From Candidatus Phycosocius bacilliformis (GTDB lineage: Bacteria; Pseudomonadota; Alphaproteobacteria; Caulobacterales; Aquidulcibacteraceae), in contig NZ_BFBR01000006.1 in assembly GCF_003112735.1 (NCBI RefSeq), forward strand, positions 1 through 64,000: a stretch of DNA of 64,000 nt, given 5' to 3'. The translations under genes and the position numbers were made by a program. The notes beneath the pieces were generated by a model, which did not search any database, had not been told where the DNA came from, and was given only the letters and a program-made list of their open reading frames with translations. Positions 34,909 through 45,575 of this stretch are shown in pieces (the first letter of the stretch is position 1; each line of letters opens with the position of its first letter).

Positions 34909-37365
34909 TCAAGTCCTTGGTTTAGCCCGGCTTGTGGGTTGCGCAGTCGCGGGATCTTCTGGCCAGACATGGCGGGGGTAGCGCGCCTTCATATCTTTGC
35001 GCACATCCAGCCAGCCCGCACGCCAGAATTGCGGCAGATTGGCAGTGACTGCGATGGGCCGATGGGCAGGCGATAACAATTGGAATACCAGCGCCACGCG
35101 GCCATTCTCCAGCATGGGATGGGTTGTCAATCCATATAATTCCTGGACGCGAACATCGACTGTCGGGCCTTGTTCGGCACTATAATCAATGCGATGGCGG
35201 GTCGCGAGCGGGGTTTCGAAATGGCTGGGCGCTGCCTTGTCAAGCGCTTGGCATCCGGCCCAGCCCAGCCACATCTCCAGCGCGGCCGCCACGTCGACCT
35301 CCCCCAAGGCGCGACAACCGACCAAAGCTGGTGCTAGCCACTGGGCAAGGTCCTCCACCAACCCGTCGGGGCGGCCTTGGGGCCAAGTGTCTGGGTCACG
35401 ATCATGCAGCCAGCTTAGGCGCTGGCGCAGGGCGCGGGCACGATCTGACCAAGGTAAAAGCTCAAGTCCATGTGTCCTTACAGCATCAAATAGACCAGCC
35501 TCAATCTCATCGGAAGCCAGCTGGATTGGCCGCTCTTCCAGCACGATGGCCCCCAATCGCCGTTGATGGCGGCCCTGCACACTGCCACGATTACGGTCAA
35601 ATTGGACCATGTTTTGGGTGGTGATCTCAGCAGCAAAAAGAGCCTCAAGATCAGCGCGGTCCAGATGGGCGGCCTCACTGATGCGGGCATTTGCCGCTTT
35701 ACCCTGCAACGTGCCGACTGCCAGAAATGCGTGAGCGGCCAGTGCCTCTTCGGCCGGGATCTCGCCGCCACTCCCATTTGCCAGAATGAAGCCACCGCGC
35801 CGGTCACGGGCTTTGGCAACCCGTTCCGGATAGGCAAGCGCCAGCGCCATCCCCACCATTGCTGGCGCTATATCCTCGGCTGCTGCGACATGGCGGGCCC
35901 AGCCCTCGGCCTGCTGACGGGCTTTTTCAGCGCGCGGGGAACGGTCGCGGGCGAGGTTTAGGAGCCGCTGCTCAAGATCAATCATCTGCCCGCCCAAACC
36001 CCGTTCACTCAAGAGGGCTGCAACATGAGCTGCAGTCCGGCCAAAACCATGTTCCGCCCCGCGCACAATCATATGGGCCAGCCTCGGAGGCAAACCGAAA
36101 CCGGCCAAAGCACGACCATGATCGGTCAGCATTGGCCGCTGCCCCTCGCTTAAGGCGTCAAGCTGGGTCAGAAGCCTTACACCCTCCTGCCAAGCAGGCC
36201 GTGGCGGGTGGTCGAGCCAGGACAGACTGGCTGGATCATGGACGCCATAAGCCGATAAGGTCAGGACCAATGGGGCAAGATCGGCTTCGAGAATTTCGGG
36301 GCGATCATAGGCCGGGAATGCACCCATTTCGGCTTCTTCCCATAACCGATAACATTGTCCGGGCGCAGTACGTCCCGCCCGTCCCCGCCTCTGGTCACTT
36401 GCTGCCCGACTGGAACGGACTGTCACCAAACGGGTCAGCCCCGATTCGGGCTCATAGGTCGGACGACGCGACAGGCCTGCATCTACGACAATCTGTACCC
36501 CATCGATGGTGAGGCTGGTCTCGGCAATCGCTGTGGACAAGATGATTTTGCGCCTCCCAGCACCAGCCCTTTTCAAGGCTTGGTCTTGGTCGGCCAGACT
36601 CAAACTGCCGTGCAGGCTGACAACCAAGGGCCCGTCGGAGCCAGTCCGGCCGGCCAAAAACTCCGCCGCCCGACTGATTTCTGCGGTGCCGGGCAGAAAA
36701 ACCAACACATCACCCGGGCCTCTTCCCAGAGCACGCAGGGCTGTTTGAGCCGCCTGCACCTCAATGGGGCTGTCGAGGTTGCGACCGACATATAGTGTCT
36801 CAATCGGGAACAAGCGCCCTAAGCTTTCGATAATGTGCGCACCGCCCAATTGCGCTGCCAGTCGACCTGCTTCAAGTGTCGCAGACATGGCCAGCAGGCG
36901 CAGATCTTCTCGCAAACCCGACTGGATATCCAGCGCCAGCGCCAAGCCAACATCGGCTTCCAAATGCCGCTCGTGGATTTCGTCAAACACGACAGCTCCG
37001 ACATCTGCCAACTCAGGGTCTGACAGCATCCGACGGGTCAAAATGCCCTCGGTGATGACTTCAATACGGGTCCGGGCTGAGACTTTCTGGTCAAGGCGTA
37101 CGCGGTAGCCCACGGTTTGTCCGACTGGCTCTCCCAAGAGCGCAGCCATCCGGCTTGCCGCAGCCCTTGCTGCCAATCGCCGCGGAGCCAAAAGAAGGAT
37201 TTTGCGCCCATCAAGCCAAGGTTGATCAAGCAGGGCCAGCGGTACGGTGGTGGTTTTCCCAGCCCCCGGCGGAGCCACCAAGACAGCCTTGTTAAATGTG
37301 GCCAGAGCAGCCATTAGCTGGCCCAAAACCGCAACAACCGGCAAGTCTTGCGGGATCACCGCCAT
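34909..37365 (-). CDS. hrpB: ATP-dependent helicase HrpB
   Basis: An 818-residue DEAH-family helicase of the HrpB type. Walker A is APPGAGKTTTVPLAL (about 31-45), the DEIH box is FDEIHERHLEADVGLALA, and SAT is in LAMSATLEA. The helicase C-domain motifs follow (STAIAETSLTIDGV and QRRGRAGRTAPGQCYRLW), then the helicase-associated and HrpB-specific C-terminal regions with LARWLAPAL-like and SPAHRPIAVTANLPQFW segments. The RNA substrate of HrpB proteins is poorly defined. It starts 10 bases after the prfB stop, so the two are co-transcribed. Confidence 0.95.
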   Translation of the reverse strand: MAVIPQDLPVVAVLGQLMAALATFNKAVLVAPPGAGKTTTVPLALLDQPWLDGRKILLLAPRRLAARAAASRMAALLGEPVGQTVGYRVRLDQKVSARTRIEVITEGILTRRMLSDPELADVGAVVFDEIHERHLEADVGLALALDIQSGLREDLRLLAMSATLEAGRLAAQLGGAHIIESLGRLFPIETLYVGRNLDSPIEVQAAQTALRALGRGPGDVLVFLPGTAEISRAAEFLAGRTGSDGPLVVSLHGSLSLADQDQALKRAGAGRRKIILSTAIAETSLTIDGVQIVVDAGLSRRPTYEPESGLTRLVTVRSSRAASDQRRGRAGRTAPGQCYRLWEEAEMGAFPAYDRPEILEADLAPLVLTLSAYGVHDPASLSWLDHPPRPAWQEGVRLLTQLDALSEGQRPMLTDHGRALAGFGLPPRLAHMIVRGAEHGFGRTAAHVAALLSERGLGGQMIDLEQRLLNLARDRSPRAEKARQQAEGWARHVAAAEDIAPAMVGMALALAYPERVAKARDRRGGFILANGSGGEIPAEEALAAHAFLAVGTLQGKAANARISEAAHLDRADLEALFAAEITTQNMVQFDRNRGSVQGRHQRRLGAIVLEERPIQLASDEIEAGLFDAVRTHGLELLPWSDRARALRQRLSWLHDRDPDTWPQGRPDGLVEDLAQWLAPALVGCRALGEVDVAAALEMWLGWAGCQALDKAAPSHFETPLATRHRIDYSAEQGPTVDVRVQELYGLTTHPMLENGRVALVFQLLSPAHRPIAVTANLPQFWRAGWLDVRKDMKARYPRHVWPEDPATAQPTSRAKPRT

Positions 37366-37374
37366 AGGACTGAC

Positions 37375-38496
37375 CTAGTCGGCGTCGGGGTCAGAAGCCA
37401 CGCCCACACGTTGGGCCAGCGAGGCTGCCATAAACATGTCTAAGTCACCATCCAGCACGCCGGATGTGTCGGAGGTTTCAACCCCGGTGCGCAAGTCTTT
37501 CACCATCTGATAGGGCTGGAGCACATAGGATCTGATTTGATGGCCCCAACCAATATCTGTCTTTTGATCTTCCAGCGCGTTGGCGGCAGCTTCGCGCTTT
37601 TGCAATTCCAGTTCATACAATCGCGCGCGCAGCATTTTCCAAGCAATGTCTCGGTTTTTGTGTTGGCTGCGCTCTTGCTGCGAGGCACACGCAATGCCGG
37701 TCGGCAAGTGGGTGATACGCACCGCAGAGTCAGTCTTGTTAACGTGCTGCCCCCCTGCCCCTGAAGCCCGATAGGTGTCGATCCGCACGTCCTTCTCGGG
37801 AATATCAATGACGATCGCATCATCCACCACCGGATAGACCCAGACGCTGGAAAAGCTGGTGTGGCGCTTGGCGGCACTGTCAAACGGGGAAATCCGGACC
37901 AAACGATGCACGCCCGATTCGGTCTTGAGCCAGCCAAAAGCATTTTCGCCCTTGATCAACAATGTCGAGGATTTGATCCCTGCTTCTTCACCCGGGCTTT
38001 CTTCGATCTCCTCAACCGTCATCCCGCGACTTTGCGCCCAACGCGCATACATACGCCTCAAGATACTTGCCCAATCCTGACTTTCGGTTCCCCCGGCCCC
38101 GGCATTGATTTCCAGATAGGCATCATTGCCATCGGCTTCACCCGAGAGCAGGGCTTCCAACTCCGCCCGGTCAGCGCGCGCTTTGGCGTCAGCCAAACCC
38201 TTGCGCGCTTCTTCAATCATATCCTCATCACCTTCGGCTTCGGCCATTTCGGCCAGCTCAACATGATCGGATAAGTCCCGTTCCAATTGCTTGACAGCTT
38301 CGACCGCTGCCTGGACGCGATTGCGCTCACGCATCAGGGTTTGGGCTTCTTGGGGATTATTCCACAGATCAGGGCTTTCACTGAGGGCATCAAGCTCATC
38401 AAGGCGGCGCAATGCAACATCCCAATCAAGTCGGCGGCGCAAGAGCGCGACCGACTTGGTAATGTCCCGACTGAGCGCTTCAAGTTCGGCGCGCAT
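37375..38496 (-). CDS. prfB: Peptide chain release factor 2
   Basis: A 373-residue RF2 that recognises UAA and UGA stop codons and triggers peptidyl-tRNA hydrolysis. The GGQ motif is in [16 protein letters not shown], and the stop-recognition tripeptide is SPF in [13 protein letters not shown]. The ATG at 38496 follows GGAG and gives the usual alphaproteobacterial N-terminus. The programmed +1 frameshift known from E. coli prfB is absent: at the equivalent site (LLRRRLDWD) the frame reads straight through CTT GAT TGG without an in-frame UGA. RF2 autoregulation by frameshifting is therefore not expected here. Confidence 0.97.
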   Translation of the reverse strand: MRAELEALSRDITKSVALLRRRLDWDVALRRLDELDALSESPDLWNNPQEAQTLMRERNRVQAAVEAVKQLERDLSDHVELAEMAEAEGDEDMIEEARKGLADAKARADRAELEALLSGEADGNDAYLEINAGAGGTESQDWASILRRMYARWAQSRGMTVEEIEESPGEEAGIKSSTLLIKGENAFGWLKTESGVHRLVRISPFDSAAKRHTSFSSVWVYPVVDDAIVIDIPEKDVRIDTYRASGAGGQHVNKTDSAVRITHLPTGIACASQQERSQHKNRDIAWKMLRARLYELELQKREAAANALEDQKTDIGWGHQIRSYVLQPYQMVKDLRTGVETSDTSGVLDGDLDMFMAASLAQRVGVASDPDAD

Positions 38497-38587
38497 CAAA
38501 TTTCTCCACATCCATTTCCGCCAAAGGCGGACATAAGCAAGCCCGATCTGTCCGTCCAGACGGGAATAAAGGGTAGTATTGAGGGTG

Positions 38588-40969
38588 TCAGCCTTCTTGG
38601 TCGGTTGGCGGGGCACCGGTTGACGGCGGCGGCGCTTCTTCAATCACCGCTGGGGCAGTGGCCGGCACACCAGCCGCCTTAACAGGCTCAATCCTTGGCA
38701 CAGCAGATGGAACAGGCGACGGCAGCGCGCTGGAAGGCTTGTTCCCCAATCCCGTCAACACATTCATCCGTGCTTCGGCTTCAATCTCACGCTTCACTTC
38801 AGGGGAGACCACAAATTCCTCCACCGGACGGCCTGCATGGGCTTGGGTCATATATTGCTTGAAGATTGGCCCGGCCACCGGCCCACCTGAGGCCCCTTCA
38901 TAAATGGTACGTGGCAGGTCATAGCCAACATAGACACCCGTGGCGATCGACGGGGAAAAGCCAACAAACCAAGCATCCTTATAGTCACTCGTGGTCCCGG
39001 TCTTTCCTGCAACCGGACGACCGATATCGGCTCCACGCCCAGTCCCGCGCAAGACCACATCTTGCAGAATACTGGTCATTTCCCACGCGGTGCGCGGCGA
39101 CACCACCTGGACGCCCCAGGGCTCCATCCGCGGCGGACCCTGTTCAAGATTTAAGGCACCCTCGCAGGCCAGACACGAACGACGGTCCGAGCGCCACACG
39201 GTTTTGCCTCGGGGGTCTTGCAACCGGTCATAGAAGACAGGAGGGATATAGCGCCCCCCGTTGGGGAAAACTGCAAAAGCCGAGGTCAGCCGCAGCACAG
39301 TGGTTTCCCCTGCCCCCAAAGCCATGGTTAAATCATTGGGTAAATCGTCATACACGCCAAAACGGCGGGCATAATCGGCCACGCGCCGCATGCCGATGCG
39401 TCGTGCGATGCGCACCGTCACCGTATTGCGCGACATCACCAAGGCCTGACGCAAAGTCATGACACCATAAAAGCGGCGGTCAGCATTTTCAGGGCTCCAC
39501 CCGCCGCCTTCGATCTTTTCGTCCGAAATCTCGGTATCGGGCGTCAAACCTTGCTCAAGCGCTGCAGCGTAAATGATCGGCTTGAAAGAAGAGCCAGGCT
39601 GGCGCTTGGCCTGGGTTGCGCGGTTAAAGCCTGAATCTTCAACATCAAGGCCGCCAGCCATGGCGATGACTGCTCCGGTATGGACATCAATCGACACCAA
39701 AGCGCCTTGGATTCCCTGATGGCGTTGCAATTGAAGTGTACCATCATCGCGGCGGCCGAGCCACACCAAAGCCCCATCACTCAAGGGTTTGGCCGAACGC
39801 AGCGCCCAATCTTTATCGGCCTGTGGAATAGCCACTTTGGTCCCATTGGTGAGACCGAAAGATTGCGCATCATCGAGCACAATCCCCAGAACGGCGCTCG
39901 GATCTGGCCGCCAATAGCGTGCCTTTGCCAGACGGCTGGCCCAGTCTCCACTGACGCGCATCATGCCCACCGGCCCAGTAAAGCCGCGAGCTCTGCGAGG
40001 ATCAAGGCGATTGAGACTGGCAGCTAAAGCCTCACGGGCATATTTCTGCTTGTCCAAATCCACCGTGGAACGAATAATGAAGCCGCGCGAATAAGGTGCG
40101 TCCTTGCCAAAACGGCGGATCAAATCGCGGCGAACTTCTTCGACAAATTCACCCGCTTCCGGATCAGTCCAACTGCCGCGAGGGTTTGGATTGACTGTCA
40201 GAGGTTCAGCCAAGGCCGCGCTGGCCTGCTGAGCGGTAATGAAGCCATTCTTGGCCATCTGGCCGATCACCCAATTGCGCCGTGCCAACGCCCGATCCAT
40301 ATGCCGCAACGGGTTGTAATTATTGGGTCCTTTGGGCAAGGCCCCCAGATAGGCGGCTTGAGCAATCGTCAGATCGCGTACATCCCTGCCAAAATAAGTC
40401 TGAGCGGCAGCTTGGACGCCGTAGGAACGGAAACCCAAAAAGATTTGATTGACATAGACTTCCATGATTTGGTCCTTGGTCAGGACCTCTTCAATGCGGA
40501 TTGACACCAGACCTTCGCGGATCTTGGCCAAAATCTTGTCTAAAGTGGAGCCCTTGGCTGCATCCAAAAGCAAGACGTTTTCGGCAACCTGCTGGGTGAT
40601 GGTCGATGCCCCCTGCATCCGACGTTCACCCAAATTGGAAATGTTGAACACAACAGCCCGAGCGACCCCCATTAAATCGACACCGGAATGGGAGTAAAAG
40701 TCCTTGTCCTCGGCTGCCATAAAGGCGGCAATCACATGGTCGGGGACCTGTTCAATCGGAATGTAGGAACGGTTTTGGCGCGCAAACAAGCCAATCTGAC
40801 GACCATCTGAAGAATAAATGGTGCTGGATACAGCTGGCTGGTAATTTGCCAGTTTCTGGTGGTCGGGCAAACCATGCAAAGCCATTTGCACCAGGATGAT
40901 CGCACCGATCACACCTGCTGCAATGCCGACCAAAACGGTCAGGGCCATGATTTTCAAATAGACACGCAT
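38588..40969 (-). CDS. mrcA: Penicillin-binding protein 1A (bifunctional)
   Basis: A 793-residue class A PBP that polymerises and cross-links peptidoglycan. One N-terminal transmembrane segment (about 7-30) leads to the GT51 glycosyltransferase domain with [12 protein letters not shown], the catalytic Glu and the GASTITQQ block. The transpeptidase domain has the SxxK nucleophile in [17 protein letters not shown] in MSRNTVTVR and KTGT in [17 protein letters not shown]. An OB-like domain lies between the two. The C-terminal tail is Pro-rich and disordered. It sits between the amidase and prfB genes, in an arrangement conserved in alphaproteobacteria. Confidence 0.96.
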   Translation of the reverse strand: MRVYLKIMALTVLVGIAAGVIGAIILVQMALHGLPDHQKLANYQPAVSSTIYSSDGRQIGLFARQNRSYIPIEQVPDHVIAAFMAAEDKDFYSHSGVDLMGVARAVVFNISNLGERRMQGASTITQQVAENVLLLDAAKGSTLDKILAKIREGLVSIRIEEVLTKDQIMEVYVNQIFLGFRSYGVQAAAQTYFGRDVRDLTIAQAAYLGALPKGPNNYNPLRHMDRALARRNWVIGQMAKNGFITAQQASAALAEPLTVNPNPRGSWTDPEAGEFVEEVRRDLIRRFGKDAPYSRGFIIRSTVDLDKQKYAREALAASLNRLDPRRARGFTGPVGMMRVSGDWASRLAKARYWRPDPSAVLGIVLDDAQSFGLTNGTKVAIPQADKDWALRSAKPLSDGALVWLGRRDDGTLQLQRHQGIQGALVSIDVHTGAVIAMAGGLDVEDSGFNRATQAKRQPGSSFKPIIYAAALEQGLTPDTEISDEKIEGGGWSPENADRRFYGVMTLRQALVMSRNTVTVRIARRIGMRRVADYARRFGVYDDLPNDLTMALGAGETTVLRLTSAFAVFPNGGRYIPPVFYDRLQDPRGKTVWRSDRRSCLACEGALNLEQGPPRMEPWGVQVVSPRTAWEMTSILQDVVLRGTGRGADIGRPVAGKTGTTSDYKDAWFVGFSPSIATGVYVGYDLPRTIYEGASGGPVAGPIFKQYMTQAHAGRPVEEFVVSPEVKREIEAEARMNVLTGLGNKPSSALPSPVPSAVPRIEPVKAAGVPATAPAVIEEAPPPSTGAPPTDQEG

Positions 40970-41106
40970 TGTCCACTGATCCGTTATGGGCTGATGTGCC
41001 GCCGACTCCTGCCCCTTATGGCCTGCTTGGAAGCCAAGTTAAAGCGGACAAATCCAGTAGAAGTGCCACCGATATCTTACCACCCGACATCAGGCGCTTG
41101 GCTGGA

Positions 41107-42465
41107 TTATTTTGCGCCCGACCCTGTGACAACCTGTACACGGTCGAAATAATCGCTGATCGCTTTGGCGGTTGCGGCCATTTGGCGACTACGGAATTGG
41201 GGATTGGCCAATCGCGCTTCGTCCTCAGGGTGGGACATAAAGCCCATTTCAAGCAGAACCGCCGGAACCCGTGGCGAGAGCAGAACGAAGAAGCCCGCAC
41301 GCCGGTGAGACGTTTGGGTCACCGGGCCAATCCGGCGGATTTCCCCGATCAAAGACTGGCCGAAGATTGCCGATTGGTTTTTGGTGTCACGCTGGGTTAG
41401 ATCGCGCAGAATCTCGATAACGGACTTGTCACTGGTTTGATTGGGCGGCGCAATTGACCAATTGTCATTATTGAGAAGCTGGCGGGCCCTTTGCCCCCCC
41501 GCCTCAGACAATGTGTAGACGGTCGCCCCCACCGCACGGGACCCTGCCGGAGCTGAATCGGCGTGAAGCGAAATAAACAAATCCGCCCGGCGGTCGCGTG
41601 CAATTAGAATGCGGCGCTCAAGAGTTAAAAAGACATCCGTATCGCGGGTCAGTATGACATCAAACCGCCGGTCGCGTTTGAGGTAATCGCGTAACAACAG
41701 CGCGCTGGCCAAAGTGACTTCTTTCTCATACAGCGCGCCAGAAATCCCTGTCGCGCCGGGGTCTTTGCCGCCATGACCAGGATCAATCACCACCACAAAG
41801 CGGCGCCCGGCTGTTCCAGGGCGAATAGGGCTTGGAACGGTCTGCGCCTTTTCCACCACTTTGGGCTTGGGAGGTGGGGCTGCGGTAACAAAAGTCTTCG
41901 GATTGGTTGGCACCAATTCAAGCCGCAACTGGCGGCCACCCAGGACGCCAACAATCTCCTGTTTGCGAACCCGCATAGGCCCCGTGAGGTCCAGAACAAT
42001 GCGCGATTCGGTTTGAGACTTGTCGGCAAAGCGGATCTGGGAAATGCCACCTTGGCCAACCAGCACCCCAGACTTGCCATTGCCAAGGCCCCAATTCACA
42101 CGCGGCATGTCAATGACGATTCGAGGTGACGGACTTGAGAGGGCAAACAGACGATAGGTGATATTCTGGTCGAGCCTGATGCTCAACACCGTTGCATCTG
42201 TGGTTTGGCTGGTCTCGATCGCGCTCACGCGGGCCATGTTGCGATTGGCCGGGGCGTTAGAAACCTGGGCCTGAGCCTGACCATTTCTGACTGCGCTTGC
42301 ACGCTCTGAACCGGACCAGAGGCCGACATTGGCCCAACCAAGCGTGAGGGATGCCAGCACCAAGCCTAAAACAGCAACAAGCCCCCATCGATGCCAAGAA
42401 GCGGACGGGCGGCGCACTGCGCGTAAGAGGGCGGCGAACACCCTTTGATAAGACAAAATCTTCAT
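41107..42465 (-). CDS. N-acetylmuramoyl-L-alanine amidase with AMIN domain
   Basis: A 452-residue AmiC-type periplasmic amidase that cuts the stem peptide from MurNAc during septum splitting. An N-terminal signal/anchor (WGLVAVLGLVLASLTLGW, preceded by Arg-Arg) is followed by an AMIN domain (about 75-200). The Amidase_3 domain shows VIDPGHGGKDPGATG, the zinc-ligand Glu in YEKEVTLA and SLHADSAP. The ATG at 42465 gives a sensible signal peptide; the frame is open 106 codons further but without family character. No clear ribosome binding site is seen. The PBP1A gene follows 137 bp downstream. Confidence 0.93.
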   Translation of the reverse strand: MKILSYQRVFAALLRAVRRPSASWHRWGLVAVLGLVLASLTLGWANVGLWSGSERASAVRNGQAQAQVSNAPANRNMARVSAIETSQTTDATVLSIRLDQNITYRLFALSSPSPRIVIDMPRVNWGLGNGKSGVLVGQGGISQIRFADKSQTESRIVLDLTGPMRVRKQEIVGVLGGRQLRLELVPTNPKTFVTAAPPPKPKVVEKAQTVPSPIRPGTAGRRFVVVIDPGHGGKDPGATGISGALYEKEVTLASALLLRDYLKRDRRFDVILTRDTDVFLTLERRILIARDRRADLFISLHADSAPAGSRAVGATVYTLSEAGGQRARQLLNNDNWSIAPPNQTSDKSVIEILRDLTQRDTKNQSAIFGQSLIGEIRRIGPVTQTSHRRAGFFVLLSPRVPAVLLEMGFMSHPEDEARLANPQFRSRQMAATAKAISDYFDRVQVVTGSGAK

Positions 42466-42962
42466 AGAAGGTCTGGCTGCCGAATCCGTGCTGAAATAGG
42501 CCAGACTTGATACCTCTAACCCGACGGATATGTCCAATGTGGAATCAGAGAGCAAGTCGTGCTTTCTTTTCACACCGAAGTGAGGCAGTGTAGGCGGCGA
42601 TGAGAAGTGGATCGTAATGGGTCTGCATCTTATTGTCTTTTTGGAACCGGATTTGCGCGCAAGAACGCCAAATCCAGACCAGTTCACGCAATGTGCCTTC
42701 GGGCATATTCTTAAGTCGGGACGCTCTGCGGCGATGACAGTACGGGCCACTCTTGTTGAAGAGTTCTGGGTCTCCAGGCACATGATGGGGCAAGCTGCCC
42801 CCCCATGCCGGCCACTCGGAAGCGGCTTGCTGACTGCTTTTCCATCGCGCTTCGTTCAGCGCCGACGTTTACCCCTAACCCTATCATATTCGCGCTTACC
42901 AACCGGGAGACGACGCCACTGCGTTGCCCAGCGGTCGGGACTGTGCGCTGGAGCTTTTACCT
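42466..42962. promoter_or_regulatory. Divergent regulatory region and rne leader
   Basis: A 497-bp gap separates the leftward amidase gene from the rightward rne gene and must hold both promoters. A perfect GGGGCA-AGC-TGCCCC hairpin lies at 42787-42801. Long rne leaders take part in RNase E autoregulation in E. coli, and this one is long enough for that, but no specific element can be named. GGAG sits 9 bases before the rne ATG. Short ORFs in the gap are not supported. Confidence 0.45.
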
Positions 42963-45410
42963 ATGTCCAAAACAATGCTGATCGACGCGGCTCACCCGGA
43001 GGAAACCCGGGTCGTCGTGCTCGCGGGAAACCAGATCGACGACTTCGACTTTGAGTCCGCTTCCAAGAAGCAAATTCGTGGAAATATCTATCTTGCCAAA
43101 GTAACCCGGGTTGAACCCTCGCTTCAGGCCGGCTTTGTCGAATATGGTGGTAATCGTCATGGCTTTCTGGCCTTCGGCGAAATCCATCCCGACTATTATC
43201 AGATTCCAGCAGCAGACCGCGAAGCGATTCTGGCCGAAGAAGCGGCCCAAGCCGCACTGGATGAGGAAAGCGATGGCGATGACGAGCAGGTGCGCGCCCG
43301 TCGCGCGGCACAACGTCGGTATAAAATCCAGGAAGTCATTCGCCGTCGCCAAATTATGCTGGTTCAAGCCGTCAAGGAAGAACGAGGCAATAAGGGCGCG
43401 GCGCTAACCACCTATCTGTCGCTGGCCGGTCGTTACTGCGTCTTGATGCCCAACACACCTCGTGGGGGCGGCATTTCACGCAAGATTACCGCAGCCGGTG
43501 ACCGCAAGCGCTTGAAGTCCGTCATTTCGGAGTTGGAAGTCCCCAAAGGCATGGGCTTGATCATCCGCACGGCGGGGGCCAAGCGCACCAAAACCGAGAT
43601 CAAGCGCGACTATGAATATTTGCTGCGCCTTTGGGACGATATCCGCGACCGGACGATGAAGTCGATCGCCCCGGCGCTGATCCATGAAGAAGACAATTTG
43701 GTCAAGCGCGCGGTCCGAGACCTGTATGATAAGGATGTCGACGCCATCTTGGTTGAGGGCGAAGAAGCCTATCGCGAGGCCAAAGACTTCATCAAAATGC
43801 TGATGCCGAGCCACGCCAAGAAAGTGCAGCAATACAAGGCCGCCACGCCCTTGTTTTCGCGCATGAAGGTGGAAAGCCAACTTGAGAACATCCACTCACC
43901 CGTCGTGCAATTGCGTTCGGGTGGCTATATCGTGATCAATCAAACCGAAGCCTTGGTTGCGATTGACGTCAATTCGGGCCGTTCCACGCGGGAGCGGTCT
44001 ATCGAATCCACCGCACTCAAGACCAATCTGGAAGCTGCCGAGGAAGCCGCCCGCCAGATGCGTCTGCGCGATCTGGCTGGTTTGGTAGTGGTTGACTTCA
44101 TCGACATGGAAGAAAGCCGCAATGACCGTGCGGTGGAAAAGCGGATGAAGGATGCATTGCGCTTTGACCGCGCCCGCGTCCAGATGGGCAAGATTTCCGG
44201 CTTTGGCCTTTTGGAAATCTCCCGCCAGCGTCGCCGAACAGGGGTATTGGAGGGCTCCAGCCACGTCTGCCCGACCTGTGAAGGGACAGGGCGGGTCCGC
44301 TCACCCGAGTCCGCCAGCCTGCAAGCCTTGCGTGCTGTTGAAGCCGCTGTTGCCAGCCGTCAAGGCAGCGAAATTGCATTGCATGCCGACATCCAGACCG
44401 CGCTCTATTTATTGAATGAGAAGCGCGATCACTTGTCACGTTTGATGCAGGAGCGTGGCTTGGTGGTTCGGGTCTTTGCGGAATCGGACATGAATCCTGG
44501 TCAATTCCGTTTTGAAATCATCGATCTTGGCGAGGAAATGCCCGAGGATGATTTCGTGCCGGTCTATGTAAAAATCGACGAACCGGCTGACGAGGATGAG
44601 GAAATCATCAGCGAGGATGATGATGACGCTGAAGCTGAGTCAGAGTCTGACGAGGATGAGGCCGTGTCAAGTCGCGAAACCGGCGAAGCGGAGGGTGGTC
44701 GCGAAGGCGGCAAACGCCGTCGTCGTCGTCGCCGTGGTGGCCGTCGCGAAGAAGCACCAGAGACCGAAGAAGCGGCTGAGGCCAGCGAGGGCGACGAGGC
44801 TGCCGGGGATAGCGAGGATGCACCGCTGGAAGGCGAAACCCCCGCTGAAACACAAGCCCGACGTCGCCGCCGCCGCGGCCGCCGGGGTGGACGGCGTCGG
44901 CGCGAGGGTGAGGCTCAACGTATGTCTCAAGCCGACGGCGATGAGGCCGCACCGGCTGAAATTGCCGGGATGGAGACAATTGATCTGCCCGAGAGTGCGG
45001 TCGAGGTCTCGGTTCCGTTCGACGCGGTGATCGCACCGTTGCCGGAAGCTGAAGCACCAGCCAAGCGTAAGCGACCAGGCCGGAAAAAGGCAGCAGAGGC
45101 TGAAGCCACCCCTGCCCCAGAAGACGCTGCACCAGCTGCAGAAGTAATTGCGGATGTGGCTGAACCTGTGGCTGTTGAAGAAGCTCCCAAGTCGAAAAAG
45201 GCACCCGCTAAGCGGGCGACAAAGGCGGCAAAGGCAAAGTCGGAGGATTCAGCCCCCGCTCCAACCACGAGCGATGCTGCGCCCGAAGCTTTACCCCCGG
45301 AAACACCAATTGTTGAGGCGCCTGCCGCAGAACCGGTCGAAGAAGCCCCACCGGGTCCTCGCCGGACCGGCTGGTGGTCACGCAATGCCCAAAAGCTGTT
45401 CGGCAAATAG
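42963..45410 (+). CDS. rne: Ribonuclease E
   Basis: An 815-residue RNase E, the main endonuclease for mRNA decay and rRNA/tRNA processing and the scaffold of the degradosome. The N-terminal S1 domain (about 40-130) carries an alphaproteobacterial insertion of acidic and Arg-rich residues. The catalytic Asp335 is in AIDVNSGR and the second metal ligand is in VVDFIDMEE. The Zn-link is Cys436-PT-Cys439. From about residue 535 onward the tail is unstructured: acidic blocks, Arg-rich RNA-binding patches, then an Ala/Pro/Lys-rich stretch ending RRTGWWSRNAQKLFGK. The conserved tip may be a protein docking site. Confidence 0.95.
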   Translation: MSKTMLIDAAHPEETRVVVLAGNQIDDFDFESASKKQIRGNIYLAKVTRVEPSLQAGFVEYGGNRHGFLAFGEIHPDYYQIPAADREAILAEEAAQAALDEESDGDDEQVRARRAAQRRYKIQEVIRRRQIMLVQAVKEERGNKGAALTTYLSLAGRYCVLMPNTPRGGGISRKITAAGDRKRLKSVISELEVPKGMGLIIRTAGAKRTKTEIKRDYEYLLRLWDDIRDRTMKSIAPALIHEEDNLVKRAVRDLYDKDVDAILVEGEEAYREAKDFIKMLMPSHAKKVQQYKAATPLFSRMKVESQLENIHSPVVQLRSGGYIVINQTEALVAIDVNSGRSTRERSIESTALKTNLEAAEEAARQMRLRDLAGLVVVDFIDMEESRNDRAVEKRMKDALRFDRARVQMGKISGFGLLEISRQRRRTGVLEGSSHVCPTCEGTGRVRSPESASLQALRAVEAAVASRQGSEIALHADIQTALYLLNEKRDHLSRLMQERGLVVRVFAESDMNPGQFRFEIIDLGEEMPEDDFVPVYVKIDEPADEDEEIISEDDDDAEAESESDEDEAVSSRETGEAEGGREGGKRRRRRRRGGRREEAPETEEAAEASEGDEAAGDSEDAPLEGETPAETQARRRRRRGRRGGRRRREGEAQRMSQADGDEAAPAEIAGMETIDLPESAVEVSVPFDAVIAPLPEAEAPAKRKRPGRKKAAEAEATPAPEDAAPAAEVIADVAEPVAVEEAPKSKKAPAKRATKAAKAKSEDSAPAPTTSDAAPEALPPETPIVEAPAAEPVEEAPPGPRRTGWWSRNAQKLFGK

Positions 45411-45436
45411 ACCGTTCTGGAGAAGGTCATGACAGG

Positions 45437-45466
45437 CGGCCAGATTCCGGTTTCGGGGTCTGGCCG
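45437..45466 (+). terminator. Rho-independent terminator candidate after rne
   Basis: CGGCCAGA (45437-45444) pairs with TCTGGCCG (45459-45466) and is followed by TTTGTGG. Inner CCGG/CCGG-type pairing may extend the stem. It lies 27 bases after the rne stop and before the M48 protease gene. Confidence 0.55.
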
Positions 45467-45575
45467 TTTGTGGTTATGAGTGAGAGCTTGCCGCGAAATT
45501 GCCCCATTATCCTTGAAAACAATCGGACCTCAGCGACTTGAGTGCGCGACAGGATGAATAGATTGAGCAGGTAAC

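Noticed and set aside
42617-43054. 145-codon ORF overlapping the rne start
   Set aside because: It crosses into the rne gene in another frame, has no ribosome binding site and has no family features.
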